NCBI RefSeq assembly: GCF_001423295.1
Contig: NZ_LMNG01000012.1
Coordinates: 62,728-126,727, forward strand
Direction: 5' to 3'
DNA from: Methylobacterium sp. Leaf112
GTDB lineage: Bacteria > Pseudomonadota > Alphaproteobacteria > Rhizobiales > Beijerinckiaceae
DNA: 64,000 nucleotides
Under the pieces are notes generated by a model, which was not told the DNA's origin, did no database searches, and saw only the letters and a list, made by a program, of their open reading frames with translations. Each line of letters opens with the position of its first letter. The first letter of the stretch is position 1. Below, in pieces: positions 1 to 8,738 of this stretch. A program made the position numbers and the translations under genes.

Positions 1-426
1 CGCCGCCCGCGTGACGAGGATGTCGGTGATCCGCTCGCTCAGGGTCCGTCGCCGCGAAACCGCATCGAGATGCAATGGGCCGGCTTCCCTGACGATCCGA
101 AGCAGGTCGTCCTCGTCGAGCCGCACGGATCGGGCGAGGACCGGCCCCGCGACGGTGATCTGCGGATCGAAGGCGAGGTCGCGCACGACGCGGCGCGGGG
201 CATTGGCGATATCGGCGATCTCCTCGGCGAGGGCTGAACGGGCCGCGGCCTCGACGTTGCGGGCGAGGTGAAGGATGATCGCATCGAAGGGTTCGATCCC
301 GCTCTCGCCCAGGGCGACGGCGTGATCGGTAAACAGAGCCGTGATTCGGCGAAGCATCGCCGCACGCTGATCGGGTGTTCCGATAGTGACGGCGTGTTCC
401 ATTTCGTGGATGAGCGTCTTGATCAT
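1..426 (-). CDS. DUF2336 domain protein, 3' part cut by window edge
   Basis: The reverse strand reads as one open frame of 142 codons from an ATG at 426 to the window edge, with no stop, so the C-terminus is missing. The translation opens with MIKTLIHEMEHAV and is helix-rich and acidic. Features such as DLAFDPQITVAGPVLARS match the repeat style of the alphaproteobacterial DUF2336 family, in which short helical repeats discuss 'FDP..V..PVL..S' segments. The family has no established biochemical role. A second, more diverged member lies at 18950-20077. I recognise the family from its sequence pattern only, and the function is unknown. Confidence 0.75.
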   Translation of the reverse strand, partial: MIKTLIHEMEHAVTIGTPDQRAAMLRRITALFTDHAVALGESGIEPFDAIILHLARNVEAAARSALAEEIADIANAPRRVVRDLAFDPQITVAGPVLARSVRLDEDDLLRIVREAGPLHLDAVSRRRTLSERITDILVTRAA

Positions 427-560
427 AGCCTATCGGGGTGTGCCGCGCCGTTCGTCAAAATCGCACGCAGATGTTTAAAAACAGCCACCGGGAACCATCG
501 TCGGAACGGCAATGTTGCTATCGCGCCCTTGCGCGGGCACCATCACGTCCCGGAGACATC

Positions 561-725
561 GTGTCGAATCTCGTTCGCATCCTGCTCGCCATCTTCCTGC
601 CGCCCCTGGCCGTCCTGATGACGGCAGGCATCGGATTGCAGTTCCTTCTCAATATCCTGCTGACGGTCCTGGGCATCGTTCCGGGCATGGTGCACGCCCT
701 GTGGATCGTCATGCGCGACCGCTGA
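561..725 (+). CDS. YqaE/Pmp3-family small membrane protein
   Basis: This is a 54-residue protein starting at GTG 561, with GGAGA about five bases upstream. The upstream part of the longer open frame (from 438) does not look like protein, and the GTG gives the standard family length. Two hydrophobic segments, about residues 4-25 and 28-48, are separated by a short glycine turn (AGIGLQFLLNILLTVLGIVPG). This is the usual Pmp3/YqaE architecture. Members sit in the cytoplasmic membrane and are often linked to salt or membrane-potential stress. It appears to be a single-gene unit between a reverse-strand DUF2336 gene and the forward oxidoreductase pair. Confidence 0.85.
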   Translation: MSNLVRILLAIFLPPLAVLMTAGIGLQFLLNILLTVLGIVPGMVHALWIVMRDR

Positions 726-801
726 TCCGGCGCCGCGACGCGCCCTCCCCGCCGATGCACGGGGAAGGAAGCGCGGTTTCGAAAGCCCGAACGAGGGTGA
801 C

Positions 802-1407
802 ATGAGCACACGCGGCTTCACCGGACGACGCCCGCCCGAGGCGACGCGCGAGCGCCTGCCGCCGGGCCAATATCTCACGGCGGATTTCCCGGTTCTACAG
901 ATCGGGCCGAATCCGCGGATCGATCTCGACGCGTGGCGCTTCACCCTCCGGGCTGGATCGCGACCGTTGAAGATTTGGACTTGGGACGAATTCAACGCCC
1001 TGCCGCGCACGCGCTGGGGCGGCGACATCCACTGCGTCACGAAGTGGTCGAAGTTCGACACGGCGTGGGAGGGCGTCGGAATCGACGATCTCCTGGCGGA
1101 TGCGGGCGTCGCGGCGCCGACGGCGTTCGCCCTGGCGGAGGGATACGACGATTACACCACCAACGTGCCGTTCGCCGACCTGACCGGGGACCGGGCCATG
1201 GTGGCGACCCATTACGACGGCGCGCCGATCGAGCCGGATCACGGCGGCCCGGCGCGCCTCCTCGTGCCGCACCTTTACTTCTGGAAGAGCGCCAAGTGGC
1301 TCAAGGGTCTGCGCTTCACACAGAAGGATGAGGGTGGCTTCTGGGAGATGCGGGGCTATCATATGTACGGAGACCCGTGGCGCGAGCAGCGCTTCACCGG
1401 TGACTGA
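802..1407 (+). CDS. Sulfite oxidase-like molybdopterin oxidoreductase
   Basis: This 201-residue protein belongs to the molybdopterin-dependent sulfite oxidase/YedY superfamily and is a short, stand-alone catalytic domain. The motif DIHCVTKWS contains Cys78, expected to ligate molybdenum. Further conserved-looking parts are the GYDDYTTNVP segment (about residues 112-121) and the C-terminal KSAKWLKGLRF block that closes the cofactor pocket. No signal peptide or twin-arginine motif is visible, so the protein is probably cytoplasmic, unlike YedY (MsrP). Its stop overlaps or abuts the start of the next gene, a flavin reductase that is the likely electron partner. The substrate cannot be told from sequence. 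Confidence 0.88.
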   Translation: MSTRGFTGRRPPEATRERLPPGQYLTADFPVLQIGPNPRIDLDAWRFTLRAGSRPLKIWTWDEFNALPRTRWGGDIHCVTKWSKFDTAWEGVGIDDLLADAGVAAPTAFALAEGYDDYTTNVPFADLTGDRAMVATHYDGAPIEPDHGGPARLLVPHLYFWKSAKWLKGLRFTQKDEGGFWEMRGYHMYGDPWREQRFTGD

Positions 1408-1408
1408 G

Positions 1409-2116
1409 ATGAAGCCTCTGCCCTGGCTGGATGCCACCATCGTGGGCATCGGTCAGGTGATCCCGCGGGTGAAGTGCTTCCGGCTGGCCGTGACGCTCGA
1501 CCGCCCGGCTCTCGCGGGGCAGCACGTCGATATCCGGCTGACCGCACCCGACGGCTACCAGGCTCAGCGCAGCTACTCCATCGCCTCCGCGCCGAGCCCG
1601 GACGGGATCGTCGAACTCATGGTCGAGGGCCTGCCGGAGGGCGAGGTCTCGGGGTTCTTCGACGGGGTGGCGGAAGTCGGCGACACCGTGGCGTTGCGCG
1701 GTCCCATCGGGGGCGCCTTCGTGTGGCGACCGGAGGATGGCGGCCCCCTGCTCCTCATTGGCGGCGGCTCGGGCGTGGTGCCGCTCCTGGCGATGCTGCG
1801 CCATCGGGCCATCGCGGCGCCCGACGTTCCGGTCCTTCTGGTCTATTCGGTCCGCGAAGCGGCAGAGGCGATCGCCCGGGACGAACTCGACCGGAGGCGC
1901 CGCGACGAGCCCGGCTTCGATTGGATCCTGAACCTGACGGGCGAGGGCGGCCGGCGCATCGATGCCGCCCTCATCGGACAGGCGCTCGAACGCCTCGGGC
2001 GCCCGCGCCACACCTTCATCTGCGGCGCGAATCCGTTCGTGAACACGGCCGCCGACCTCCTCGTCGATGCCGGTCTTGCGCCCGGCACCATTCGGACGGA
2101 ACGCTTCGGCGGCTGA
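1409..2116 (+). CDS. FAD/NAD(P)-binding ferredoxin reductase-like protein
   Basis: A 235-residue flavin reductase of the ferredoxin-NADP reductase superfamily. The N-terminal beta-barrel contains QRSYSIASAP (about residues 53-62), the classical RxYS FAD-binding motif. The NAD(P) domain has GGGSGVVPLLAMLRHR (about 113-128) and ends with FICGANPFVNTAADLL, typical of the nicotinamide-binding C-terminus. No iron-sulfur domain is present. ATG 1409 is chosen. A GTG at 1400, overlapping the upstream stop, would add three residues. Tight coupling to the sulfite-oxidase-like gene suggests the two form an electron-transfer pair, a gene arrangement often seen for these families. Confidence 0.85.
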   Translation: MKPLPWLDATIVGIGQVIPRVKCFRLAVTLDRPALAGQHVDIRLTAPDGYQAQRSYSIASAPSPDGIVELMVEGLPEGEVSGFFDGVAEVGDTVALRGPIGGAFVWRPEDGGPLLLIGGGSGVVPLLAMLRHRAIAAPDVPVLLVYSVREAAEAIARDELDRRRRDEPGFDWILNLTGEGGRRIDAALIGQALERLGRPRHTFICGANPFVNTAADLLVDAGLAPGTIRTERFGG

Positions 2117-2126
2117 CGTCGATCTC

Positions 2127-3215
2127 CTACGCCAACAACCGATCGGCGACCTCTTCGGCGAGGGACAGGCTCGCGGTGAGGCCCGGGCTCTCGATGCCGA
2201 ACAGGTGGACGAGGCGGTCCAGCCCATGCTGCGCCGGCCCGTCGATGATGAAATCCGCCGCGGGCTCGCCCGGGCCGGTGATCTTTGGACGGATGCCGGC
2301 ATAATCGGGGGTCAGCACCCCTTCGGGCAAACCGGGCCAATACCGGCGGATCGCACGGGCGAAGGCTTGCGCGCGATCGGGATCGACGGCGTAATCCTCG
2401 GTTTCCACCCACTCGACATCGGGACCGAAGCGCATGCGCCCGGCAAGATCGAGGGTGAGATGAATGCCCAGCCCGCCCTCGACGGGGGCCGGATAGATCA
2501 ACCGCGCGAAAGCCGGGCGGCCAAGGCAGCCGAAATAGCTCCCCTTGGCGAGGATCTTTCTCGGGATGCGGTCGGGTGGGAACCCGTCGATTGCTTTCGC
2601 GATAGCCTGTGCTCCGAGACCGGCGGCATTGACGACGGCGTCGAACGGCAGCGCATCCCCGTTCACCGTCGCGACCCAGGCGCCGTCCGCCCATGACAGG
2701 CGCGCGACCGGGCTGTGGAACGCGATGGCGCCACCGCGATCCTCGATGTCGCCCTGCAGGGCGAGCATGAGGGCGTGGCTGTCGACGATGCCGGTTCTGG
2801 GGGCGTGGAGGGCGGAGACGCAGGCGAGATTGGGTTCCAGGGCGCGGGCCTCGGCCCCGTCGACGAGCGCCAGACCCTCGACGCCGTTGGCGATCCCGCG
2901 CGCATGGATCGCCGCGATGGCGGCGCCCTCGGCCGCATCGGTGGCGACGATGAGCTTGCCGCAGGCGCGGTGCGGTACGCCGTGGCTGGCGCAGAACCCG
3001 TAGAGCCTCCGGGCGCCGTCGACGCAGTGCCGTGCCCGGAGCGAGCCCTCGGGATAGTACATCCCGCCATGGATCACTTCGGAGTTGCGCGCGGACACGC
3101 CCGTGCCGATGCCGCCCTCGGCCTCCGCCACCACCACGGCATGGCCCCGCAGGGCGAGCGCCCGACCGACGGCGAGTCCGACCACGCCGGCGCCGATGAC
3201 GAGGATGTCGCTCAT
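2127..3215 (-). CDS. LhgO-type FAD-dependent oxidoreductase (2-hydroxyglutarate oxidase family)
   Basis: This 362-residue protein is a DAO-superfamily flavoenzyme. The N-terminal Rossmann motif is VIGAGVVGLAVGRAL (residues 5-19). It is followed by SARNSEVIHGGMYYPEGSLRA (about 42-62), the signature region of L-2-hydroxyglutarate oxidases, where flavin and substrate are held. The C-terminal part holds YAGIRPKI and FGIESPGLTASLSLAEEVA, typical of the LhgO/YgaF group. The expected reaction is oxidation of L-2-hydroxyglutarate, or a related 2-hydroxy acid, to the keto acid with electrons going to the quinone pool. It lies 13 bases from, and on the same strand as, the antiporter gene upstream. The substrate is inferred from the family. 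Confidence 0.82.
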   Translation of the reverse strand: MSDILVIGAGVVGLAVGRALALRGHAVVVAEAEGGIGTGVSARNSEVIHGGMYYPEGSLRARHCVDGARRLYGFCASHGVPHRACGKLIVATDAAEGAAIAAIHARGIANGVEGLALVDGAEARALEPNLACVSALHAPRTGIVDSHALMLALQGDIEDRGGAIAFHSPVARLSWADGAWVATVNGDALPFDAVVNAAGLGAQAIAKAIDGFPPDRIPRKILAKGSYFGCLGRPAFARLIYPAPVEGGLGIHLTLDLAGRMRFGPDVEWVETEDYAVDPDRAQAFARAIRRYWPGLPEGVLTPDYAGIRPKITGPGEPAADFIIDGPAQHGLDRLVHLFGIESPGLTASLSLAEEVADRLLA

Positions 3216-3228
3216 GATGTCCGCCGAA

Positions 3229-4350
3229 TCACGGGCTGAAGATCAGAACCAGATAGACGAAGAACACCACGAGGTGCACGGCCCCCTCCAGCACCGTGGT
3301 GCGCAGCCCCGAGAACGTCAGGGTGCTGAGGATCAGGGTTACGACGAGCAGCGTCATCTCCGTCGGCGCGAGGCCGAGGACCACGGTCTGGCCCGTCAGC
3401 AGGCCTACGGCCAGGACCGCCGGCACCGTGAGGCCGACGGTGGAGGTCGCGGCGCCGAGGCAGAGGTTGATCGCCCGCTGCAGCTCGTTGCGCGCCACCG
3501 CCTTCAGGGCGCTGATGCCCTCCGGGGTGAACACGATGGCTGCGATGAGGACGCCGCCGAGGGCCGAAGGCGCACCGAGCGCCGCGATGCCGTGGTCCAG
3601 GATCGCCGCGAGGCTCTTCGACAGCAGGACGATGGGCAGGATGTTGGCGACGAGGAGACCGACGTGCTTCAAGATCGCGGCCGTCTGCCGGTCCGCCTCG
3701 GGCGCCTCGGCTTCGGGCACAACGGTGCCGGGGTTCGATTTCGCGATCCGCCCGCCGTCGTGGATGAAGAAGCTGCTGTGCCGTCCGGTCTGGATCAGCA
3801 GGAAGATCCCGTAGAGCGACACGGTGAACAGCGAGAACGAGATCGCCTGCACGGGCGTCAGGGTGCCGCCGCTCGTCGAGGTGGTGAAGTTCGGGATGAT
3901 CAGCGCGATGGTGGTGAGCGGGATGATCACCGACAGGAAGGCCGACGTGCCCTGCAGGTTGTAGGATTGCTGGTGATGGCGCAGGCCGCCGATGAGCAGG
4001 CCGAGGCCGACGATGCCGTTGAGGACGATCATCAGCACGGCGAACATCGTGTCGCGTCCGAGCGTCGGCACCGCCTTCGAGGACAGCATCACGGCGGACA
4101 CCAGGACCACCTCGATCACCACGATGGAGAGGGTGAGGACGAGGGTGCCGTAGGGCTCGCCGAGGCGATGGGCGAGTTCCTCGGCCTCGTGGACCACGCC
4201 GAACGCCGCCCACAGGATCACGAGGAACAGCCACAGGAACAGGCCCGTGGCCCAGAGCGGCGATCCGAGGTCGGCGAGCCAGGCGGGCCCGAACACGAAG
4301 AACGCGGCGACGCTCGCCCACGCCACGACCAGACGCAACACCGCCCCCAT
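3229..4350 (-). CDS. chaA: ChaA-type calcium:proton antiporter
   Basis: A 373-residue polytopic membrane protein with about ten to eleven hydrophobic segments. The two inverted-repeat halves of the Ca2+/cation antiporter superfamily are visible. The first has HEAEELAHRLGEPYGTLVLT and SIVVIEVVLVSAVML (about residues 55-90), with the conserved glutamates of the alpha-repeat. The second has SALGGVLIAAIVFTPEGISAL (about 258-278). A hydrophilic loop of about 45 residues lies in the middle, near residues 190-225. ChaA proteins exchange Na+, K+ or Ca2+ for protons across the inner membrane. It is a leftward gene just upstream of the LhgO-like gene; a shared transcript is possible, but no functional link is evident. 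Confidence 0.88.
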   Translation of the reverse strand: MGAVLRLVVAWASVAAFFVFGPAWLADLGSPLWATGLFLWLFLVILWAAFGVVHEAEELAHRLGEPYGTLVLTLSIVVIEVVLVSAVMLSSKAVPTLGRDTMFAVLMIVLNGIVGLGLLIGGLRHHQQSYNLQGTSAFLSVIIPLTTIALIIPNFTTSTSGGTLTPVQAISFSLFTVSLYGIFLLIQTGRHSSFFIHDGGRIAKSNPGTVVPEAEAPEADRQTAAILKHVGLLVANILPIVLLSKSLAAILDHGIAALGAPSALGGVLIAAIVFTPEGISALKAVARNELQRAINLCLGAATSTVGLTVPAVLAVGLLTGQTVVLGLAPTEMTLLVVTLILSTLTFSGLRTTVLEGAVHLVVFFVYLVLIFSP

Positions 4351-4632
4351 CTTTCCCCCTGTGGACGTCCGAATTCATGCCGCCATCGGAACGGACGGCA
4401 CCGCCCGCAGGGCGGCTGGCTCACGGGGGCCACGGCCAAGCCCGAAAGACAAGCTTTAACTGTGCGGGAAACCACCCATGCGCGCGCAGACATGGCGCAT
4501 GGCCGCGGTTCCGGCTACAAGCCACCGTATCCGTAACCGATCGAGGCCGGAATCACGCATCCGGGGGATCGATCCGCGCTTAGCGCGGCCATCCCCGGCG
4601 GGTTCCAGCCTGTTTGCCCGCAAGGCTCCTCA

Positions 4633-6348
4633 GTGCCCTTTCCGACCCTGCCGGCCCCGCTCTCCCGAGCTCTGGCCGCGCGTGACTACGCAGACCCTAC
4701 CCCCGTCCAGAATGCGGTGATCGAAGCCGCCGCGCAGGGGCGCGATCTCCTCGTTTCGGCCCAGACCGGCTCGGGCAAGACCGTGGCCTACGGCCTCGCC
4801 TTCGCCGACACGCTGCTCGACGGTGCCGAGCGCTTCGGTCCGGCCGGCGCGCCGCTGGCCCTGGTCATCGCCCCCACCCGCGAACTCGCCCTCCAGGTCG
4901 AGCGTGAATTGACTTGGCTCTACGCCGAGACCGGCGCGCGGGTGATCTCCTGCGTCGGCGGCATGGACCCGCGCCGCGAGCGCGCCCAGCTCAACGACGG
5001 CGCCCACATCGTCGTCGGTACGCCCGGCCGCCTGCGCGACCACTTGGAGCGCCGCAACCTCGCCACCCAGGATCTGCGCGTCGCCGTCCTCGACGAGGCC
5101 GACGAGATGCTCGACCTCGGCTTCCGGGACGACCTCGAATTCATCCTGTCGGTGACCCCGAAGGAGCGGCGCACGCTGCTGTTCTCGGCGACCCTGCCCA
5201 AAGCCATTGCGACGCTGGCCGAGCGCTACCAGAACGACGCGCTGCGCATCGCCGTGAAGGGCCAGGAGCGCGGCCACGAAGACATCACCTATCGGGCCGT
5301 TCGGGTGATGCCGCGTGAGCTGGAGCACGTGGTGGTCAACACCCTGCGCTTCACCGATGCTCCGACCGCCATCGTGTTCTGCAACACCCGCAACGCCGTG
5401 CGCCACCTCCAGGCGGTGCTGACCGAGCGCGGCTTCTCCGCCGTGGCCCTGTCGGGCGAACTCGGCCAGGGCGAGCGCAACGCCGCCCTTCAGGCCCTTC
5501 GCGACGGGCGCGCCAAGGTGTGCGTCGCCACCGATGTCGCCGCCCGCGGCATCGATCTGCCCACCGTCAGCCTGGTGATCCACGCCGACCTGCCCCACGA
5601 CGCCGAGGTGCTCCAGCATCGCTCCGGCCGCACGGGCCGCGCCGGACGGAAGGGCACCTCCGTCCTGCTGATCCCGGCCTCCAAGCGTCGCCGCGCCGAG
5701 CAGATGCTGATGATCGCCAAGGTCAACGCCGAGTGGGCCGGCCCGCCCACCGCCGAGGAGATCCGCGCCCTCGACGGCGAGCGCATGTGGCAGGACCCAC
5801 TGTTCACCGATGCCCCGGCCGAGGAGGATGTCGCCATGGGCGAGGCGCTGCTGGCCCGTCGCACGCCGCAGGAGCTCGCCGCGGCGCTGGCCCGAATCTA
5901 CCGGGCGCGCCTGCCCGAGCCCGAGGATGTCACCGATCCGGGCGCCGGCCCCGAGCGCAAGGCCCGGCCGGTCTACGACCCCGCCGACACCGCCCGCATC
6001 GACGCGGAAGGTCCGTCTGTCTGGTTCCGCCTCAACCTCGGCCGGCGCGACAACGCCGACCCGCGCCGCCTGCTGCCGATGCTGACCCGACGCGGTAGCA
6101 TCGGGCGCCAGGAGATCGGGGCCATCCGGATCTTCGATCGGGAGACCAAGTTCGAGGTGCGCGGCGGCGCAGCGTCCCGCTTCGCCCAGACCTTTGCCAA
6201 GAACGGCTCGCCCGAAATCCAGGTGGAAGCGCTCTTGGACGGTCCCGGCAGCGATCAGGAGGCCAGCGGCCCCAAGGGCTTCAAGAGCCCGCGCGGCGCC
6301 CGTCACGAGCGCGAGATCGGCAAGAAGCCGCGCGCCCGGACGAAGTAG
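4633..6348 (+). CDS. DEAD-box RNA helicase with DbpA-type RNA-binding C-terminus
   Basis: A 571-residue ATP-dependent RNA helicase. All core motifs are readable in order: Q-motif (DPTPVQNAVI), motif I (AQTGSGKT), Ia (PTRELALQ), Ib (TPGRLRDHL), II (DEADEML), III (SAT), V (ATDVAARGIDLP) and VI (HRSGRTGRAGRKG). After residue 390 comes an acidic linker, then a domain of about 75 residues (around 450-530) resembling the DbpA/CsdA RNA-binding fold, and a basic tail. The start is GTG 4633, with AAGG about seven bases upstream. Helicases with this layout assist ribosome assembly or mRNA turnover. Because rne is also in the window, a degradosome role is conceivable but unproven. Confidence 0.92.
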   Translation: MPFPTLPAPLSRALAARDYADPTPVQNAVIEAAAQGRDLLVSAQTGSGKTVAYGLAFADTLLDGAERFGPAGAPLALVIAPTRELALQVERELTWLYAETGARVISCVGGMDPRRERAQLNDGAHIVVGTPGRLRDHLERRNLATQDLRVAVLDEADEMLDLGFRDDLEFILSVTPKERRTLLFSATLPKAIATLAERYQNDALRIAVKGQERGHEDITYRAVRVMPRELEHVVVNTLRFTDAPTAIVFCNTRNAVRHLQAVLTERGFSAVALSGELGQGERNAALQALRDGRAKVCVATDVAARGIDLPTVSLVIHADLPHDAEVLQHRSGRTGRAGRKGTSVLLIPASKRRRAEQMLMIAKVNAEWAGPPTAEEIRALDGERMWQDPLFTDAPAEEDVAMGEALLARRTPQELAAALARIYRARLPEPEDVTDPGAGPERKARPVYDPADTARIDAEGPSVWFRLNLGRRDNADPRRLLPMLTRRGSIGRQEIGAIRIFDRETKFEVRGGAASRFAQTFAKNGSPEIQVEALLDGPGSDQEASGPKGFKSPRGARHEREIGKKPRARTK

Positions 6349-6392
6349 CCCGAGGCCCTCCGGCTCCTCTTCGGTGAGCGACCGTCACCTCG

Positions 6393-6422
6393 CGAGCACG
6401 TCCCGACACCGGGTCGTGCTCG
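6393..6422 (+). terminator. Long hairpin downstream of helicase gene
   Basis: The arms CGAGCACG and CGTGCTCG pair over 8 bp, then after a T:T mismatch CCCG pairs with CGGG around an ACAC loop. The hairpin lies 45 bases past the helicase stop. There is only TTCG after it, not a U-run, so intrinsic termination is plausible but not certain. It may also protect the 3' end. Confidence 0.55.
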
Positions 6423-6620
6423 TTCGATCCCCTCTGGATCTGAACCGCAGGACCCGCGCGGAGGCCTCGAAGCCGGCCTTCGAACCGGCCGAAGCTCCAC
6501 GGCGAACGCCTTCAACTTCGATGCGCGGGGGTTCGGGCCGACGCGGACGATATTGATTGCAGTGGCCCGGTGCCTGAACTCATCGTACCCGATGACAGCA
6601 GGCCTGTGCCGACGTCGTTC

Positions 6621-7511
6621 TCAGAACTGTTCGGGGAAGCGCTTGACCGCGTTTCCGAGGGCCTCGACGCCTTCGACGAGCTTGCGTCCGACGGGGGCCA
6701 GGGACGGCACTTTCATGCCGAACATCTCGGTCTCCTCGGCTTCCGGCTCTGCGGCCTGGGCCGGTTGCGCGGCTGCGACCTTTTCGGAGGCACCCGGTAC
6801 CGTTTTGCCGGCGGGCTTGGTCCGTGCCACGACCGGGGCGGGCTTCGCTTTCGGCCCGGCTTCGGCCGACGCCGGGGGAAGGGCCGCGAAGGTGCCGCCG
6901 GTCGTGGCACGGGCGCGGGTGGTCTCGACGGGAGTCGGGGCGACGAGGGGGGCCGTGCGGGCTTTCTCCACGAGGGCGACGGCGGGCGCGGACGGCACCG
7001 TCGCGGCATTCTCGATGGGGGGCAGGCGCGCGGGCTTCGAAGGCGACGCGATGTTGGCGACCTGAACGGGCTTGGTGTCGACAGCCTTCACGTCCGCAGG
7101 CTTGGTTGGGAAAACCTTGACTTCGACCGCTTTCGTCTCGGGCGCCTTGGCTTCGAGGATTTTGGCTTCCTGGGCCTTGGCCTCGACCGGCGCGACGACG
7201 GCTCGAACCGGGAGCGGATCGGCCTCCGCCGGCACCGGACCCGAGGGCCGGTGGGACGACGCCAGGGCAGGAACGCCGTCGCGCAAATCCGGCCAATCTG
7301 CCGAGATTCGCCCGATCCGGACCTTGGACGGCGGCGGGCCGGCGAGACCCGAGAGCATCGAATACGCCCCGGCGGACAGGCCGACGAGGCCGACACCGCC
7401 TAGAACCGCGATCAGCGCGGCGCGCATGACGCGCGATGGCGCCTTGGGCTCGGCGGGCGCGCGCCCTTCGGCGGCGATGCGCCGCTCGGTCGGATCGATG
7501 GCAATCGACAT
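6621..7511 (-). CDS. Single-pass membrane protein with Lys/Ala/Pro-rich extracytoplasmic tail
   Basis: I do not recognise this 296-residue protein. The ATG at 7511 is preferred over one 105 bases upstream because the extra residues are not protein-like. A short cytoplasmic head with charged residues (about 1-29) precedes one transmembrane helix (about 30-50, AALIAVLGGVGLVGLSAGAYS). Next comes a low-complexity region with imperfect repeats of the type EAKxxEAKxxETKxVEVK (about 100-160). The last 50 residues regain normal composition with EEETEMFGMKVPSLAPVGRK-like sequence (about 245-270) and could form a small helix pair. The layout resembles a spacer-tethered envelope anchor. It is transcribed alone, tail to tail with the helicase gene. 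Confidence 0.6.
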   Translation of the reverse strand: MSIAIDPTERRIAAEGRAPAEPKAPSRVMRAALIAVLGGVGLVGLSAGAYSMLSGLAGPPPSKVRIGRISADWPDLRDGVPALASSHRPSGPVPAEADPLPVRAVVAPVEAKAQEAKILEAKAPETKAVEVKVFPTKPADVKAVDTKPVQVANIASPSKPARLPPIENAATVPSAPAVALVEKARTAPLVAPTPVETTRARATTGGTFAALPPASAEAGPKAKPAPVVARTKPAGKTVPGASEKVAAAQPAQAAEPEAEETEMFGMKVPSLAPVGRKLVEGVEALGNAVKRFPEQF

Positions 7512-7757
7512 CAGCGTGGACTCATCCCGAACACACCCGGCGGTCGCGTCCGGTCGATGACGCGGTGCCGTGTCCGTGAACTGATCCCGACAATGGGGCA
7601 TGAAGATGTCCGGCACCGTATCGACAGTCGAAGCCCGAGATTACCCGGATTAGATCTGTGTTAGTCCGGAGGCTTTAAGGAGTGGTATCGCGGTTCGTCT
7701 TCGTCACGTCCCGGGACGACGCAGGCACCATCTTGCAGAGGTGCGTCGCGCCCCCGG

Positions 7758-8717
7758 CTAGGACGCTCGCTCGATGAAGTCGGCCTGCGCCGCCACCACC
7801 CGGGCAACGCCGCGGTCCGCGCGGTCGGAGCCCTTCGGCAAGGCCTCGCCCGCCAGGAGCCGGGCCTTGAGGGCGACCCGGCCCGGATCGCCCCAGCACG
7901 TCAGCAGCGCCTGGAACGCGTCATGGTGCGCGCGGTCGAACGCGATCGGTCGCCCGTTCGCGTCGCGGCACGGGTGTGGCGGATGGAGATGGGCGCACGG
8001 AACCAGACCGGAGGGGATCGGCGCGGTCGCCGCATGGGTCCGGCGCGCCCGTACGACCTCCGGGGCGACGTAGGCGCGCGGCGCGGCCGCGCCGGAGCCG
8101 ACGGGACCGCCGAAGACCTCGATCCGCCCGAGACGGGTCGTCATCACCAAGTCGAGCCGGCGTTCCACGAGGAGCCCCGGCACCGGACTGCCGGGCGCGA
8201 AGGCCACCCCACCGCAAGCTCCCCACAGATTGTCGAGAATCCGTGGATCGCGGGTCCGCAGGCAGGCCGACCCCTGAGGCAGCCCGAGGCCGAGGTCGAA
8301 CAGGAACGCCTCGCGATCCGTGGGCCGGGCAGCCGCGAGGTCGGGCCCGAGCGGCGTGACCACCTCCGGCCCGGGGACCAGAGCCGTCCCCACGGGCAGG
8401 CACAGGGCGACCGCATGGCTCCAGCCGCCACGGAACCCGGTTTCGTAGGCCACCGGCACGAGGTCGTCGGCGGGCGCGAGCATCAGGGCGCCGCGGCATG
8501 TCAGCCGGCCGAAACGCCCCATAGTCGCGGCGGCCTCGCCGGGCGCACGACCGAACTCGGCCCCGGCACCGAATCCGCCGAGACTCCACCGGGTGGCCGG
8601 ATCGTCGAGGAATGCGGCGAGCCGGTCCCGGATCCCCGCGGATTCATCGGGACGGGACGGCGCAGGGCTACACGTTCCATCCCGCCCGGACTCGGCTACA
8701 AGTGGAACGTCCCTCAT
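7758..8717 (-). CDS. Uncharacterised protein of about 320 residues
   Basis: I do not recognise a family with certainty. The frame has normal amino-acid composition throughout, for example EAFLFDLGLGLPQGSACLRT, and HLHPPHPCRDANGRPIAFDR with a His/Cys-rich stretch (about residues 245-255). No signal peptide or membrane helix is visible. The protein probably folds as one soluble domain from about residue 35 on, as the first 30 residues are Pro/Ser/Arg-rich and may be wrongly included. Its ATG is only 21 bases from the ATG of the divergently transcribed histidine kinase, so the two genes share all their upstream control DNA and might be linked in function. A His/Cys-containing metal site is possible, but this is speculation. 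Confidence 0.65.
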   Translation of the reverse strand: MRDVPLVAESGRDGTCSPAPSRPDESAGIRDRLAAFLDDPATRWSLGGFGAGAEFGRAPGEAAATMGRFGRLTCRGALMLAPADDLVPVAYETGFRGGWSHAVALCLPVGTALVPGPEVVTPLGPDLAAARPTDREAFLFDLGLGLPQGSACLRTRDPRILDNLWGACGGVAFAPGSPVPGLLVERRLDLVMTTRLGRIEVFGGPVGSGAAAPRAYVAPEVVRARRTHAATAPIPSGLVPCAHLHPPHPCRDANGRPIAFDRAHHDAFQALLTCWGDPGRVALKARLLAGEALPKGSDRADRGVARVVAAQADFIERAS

Positions 8718-8738
8718 CCGCTTCCCGGCACCCCCACC

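Noticed and set aside
3085..4536. 483-residue ORF antisense to the ChaA-like gene
   Set aside because: Gln/Asp/Arg-rich composition without any domain, overlapping a well-supported antiporter.
4630..6306. 558-residue ORF antisense to the helicase gene
   Set aside because: Gly/Leu/Val-rich mirror of the helicase frame, with no recognisable motif.
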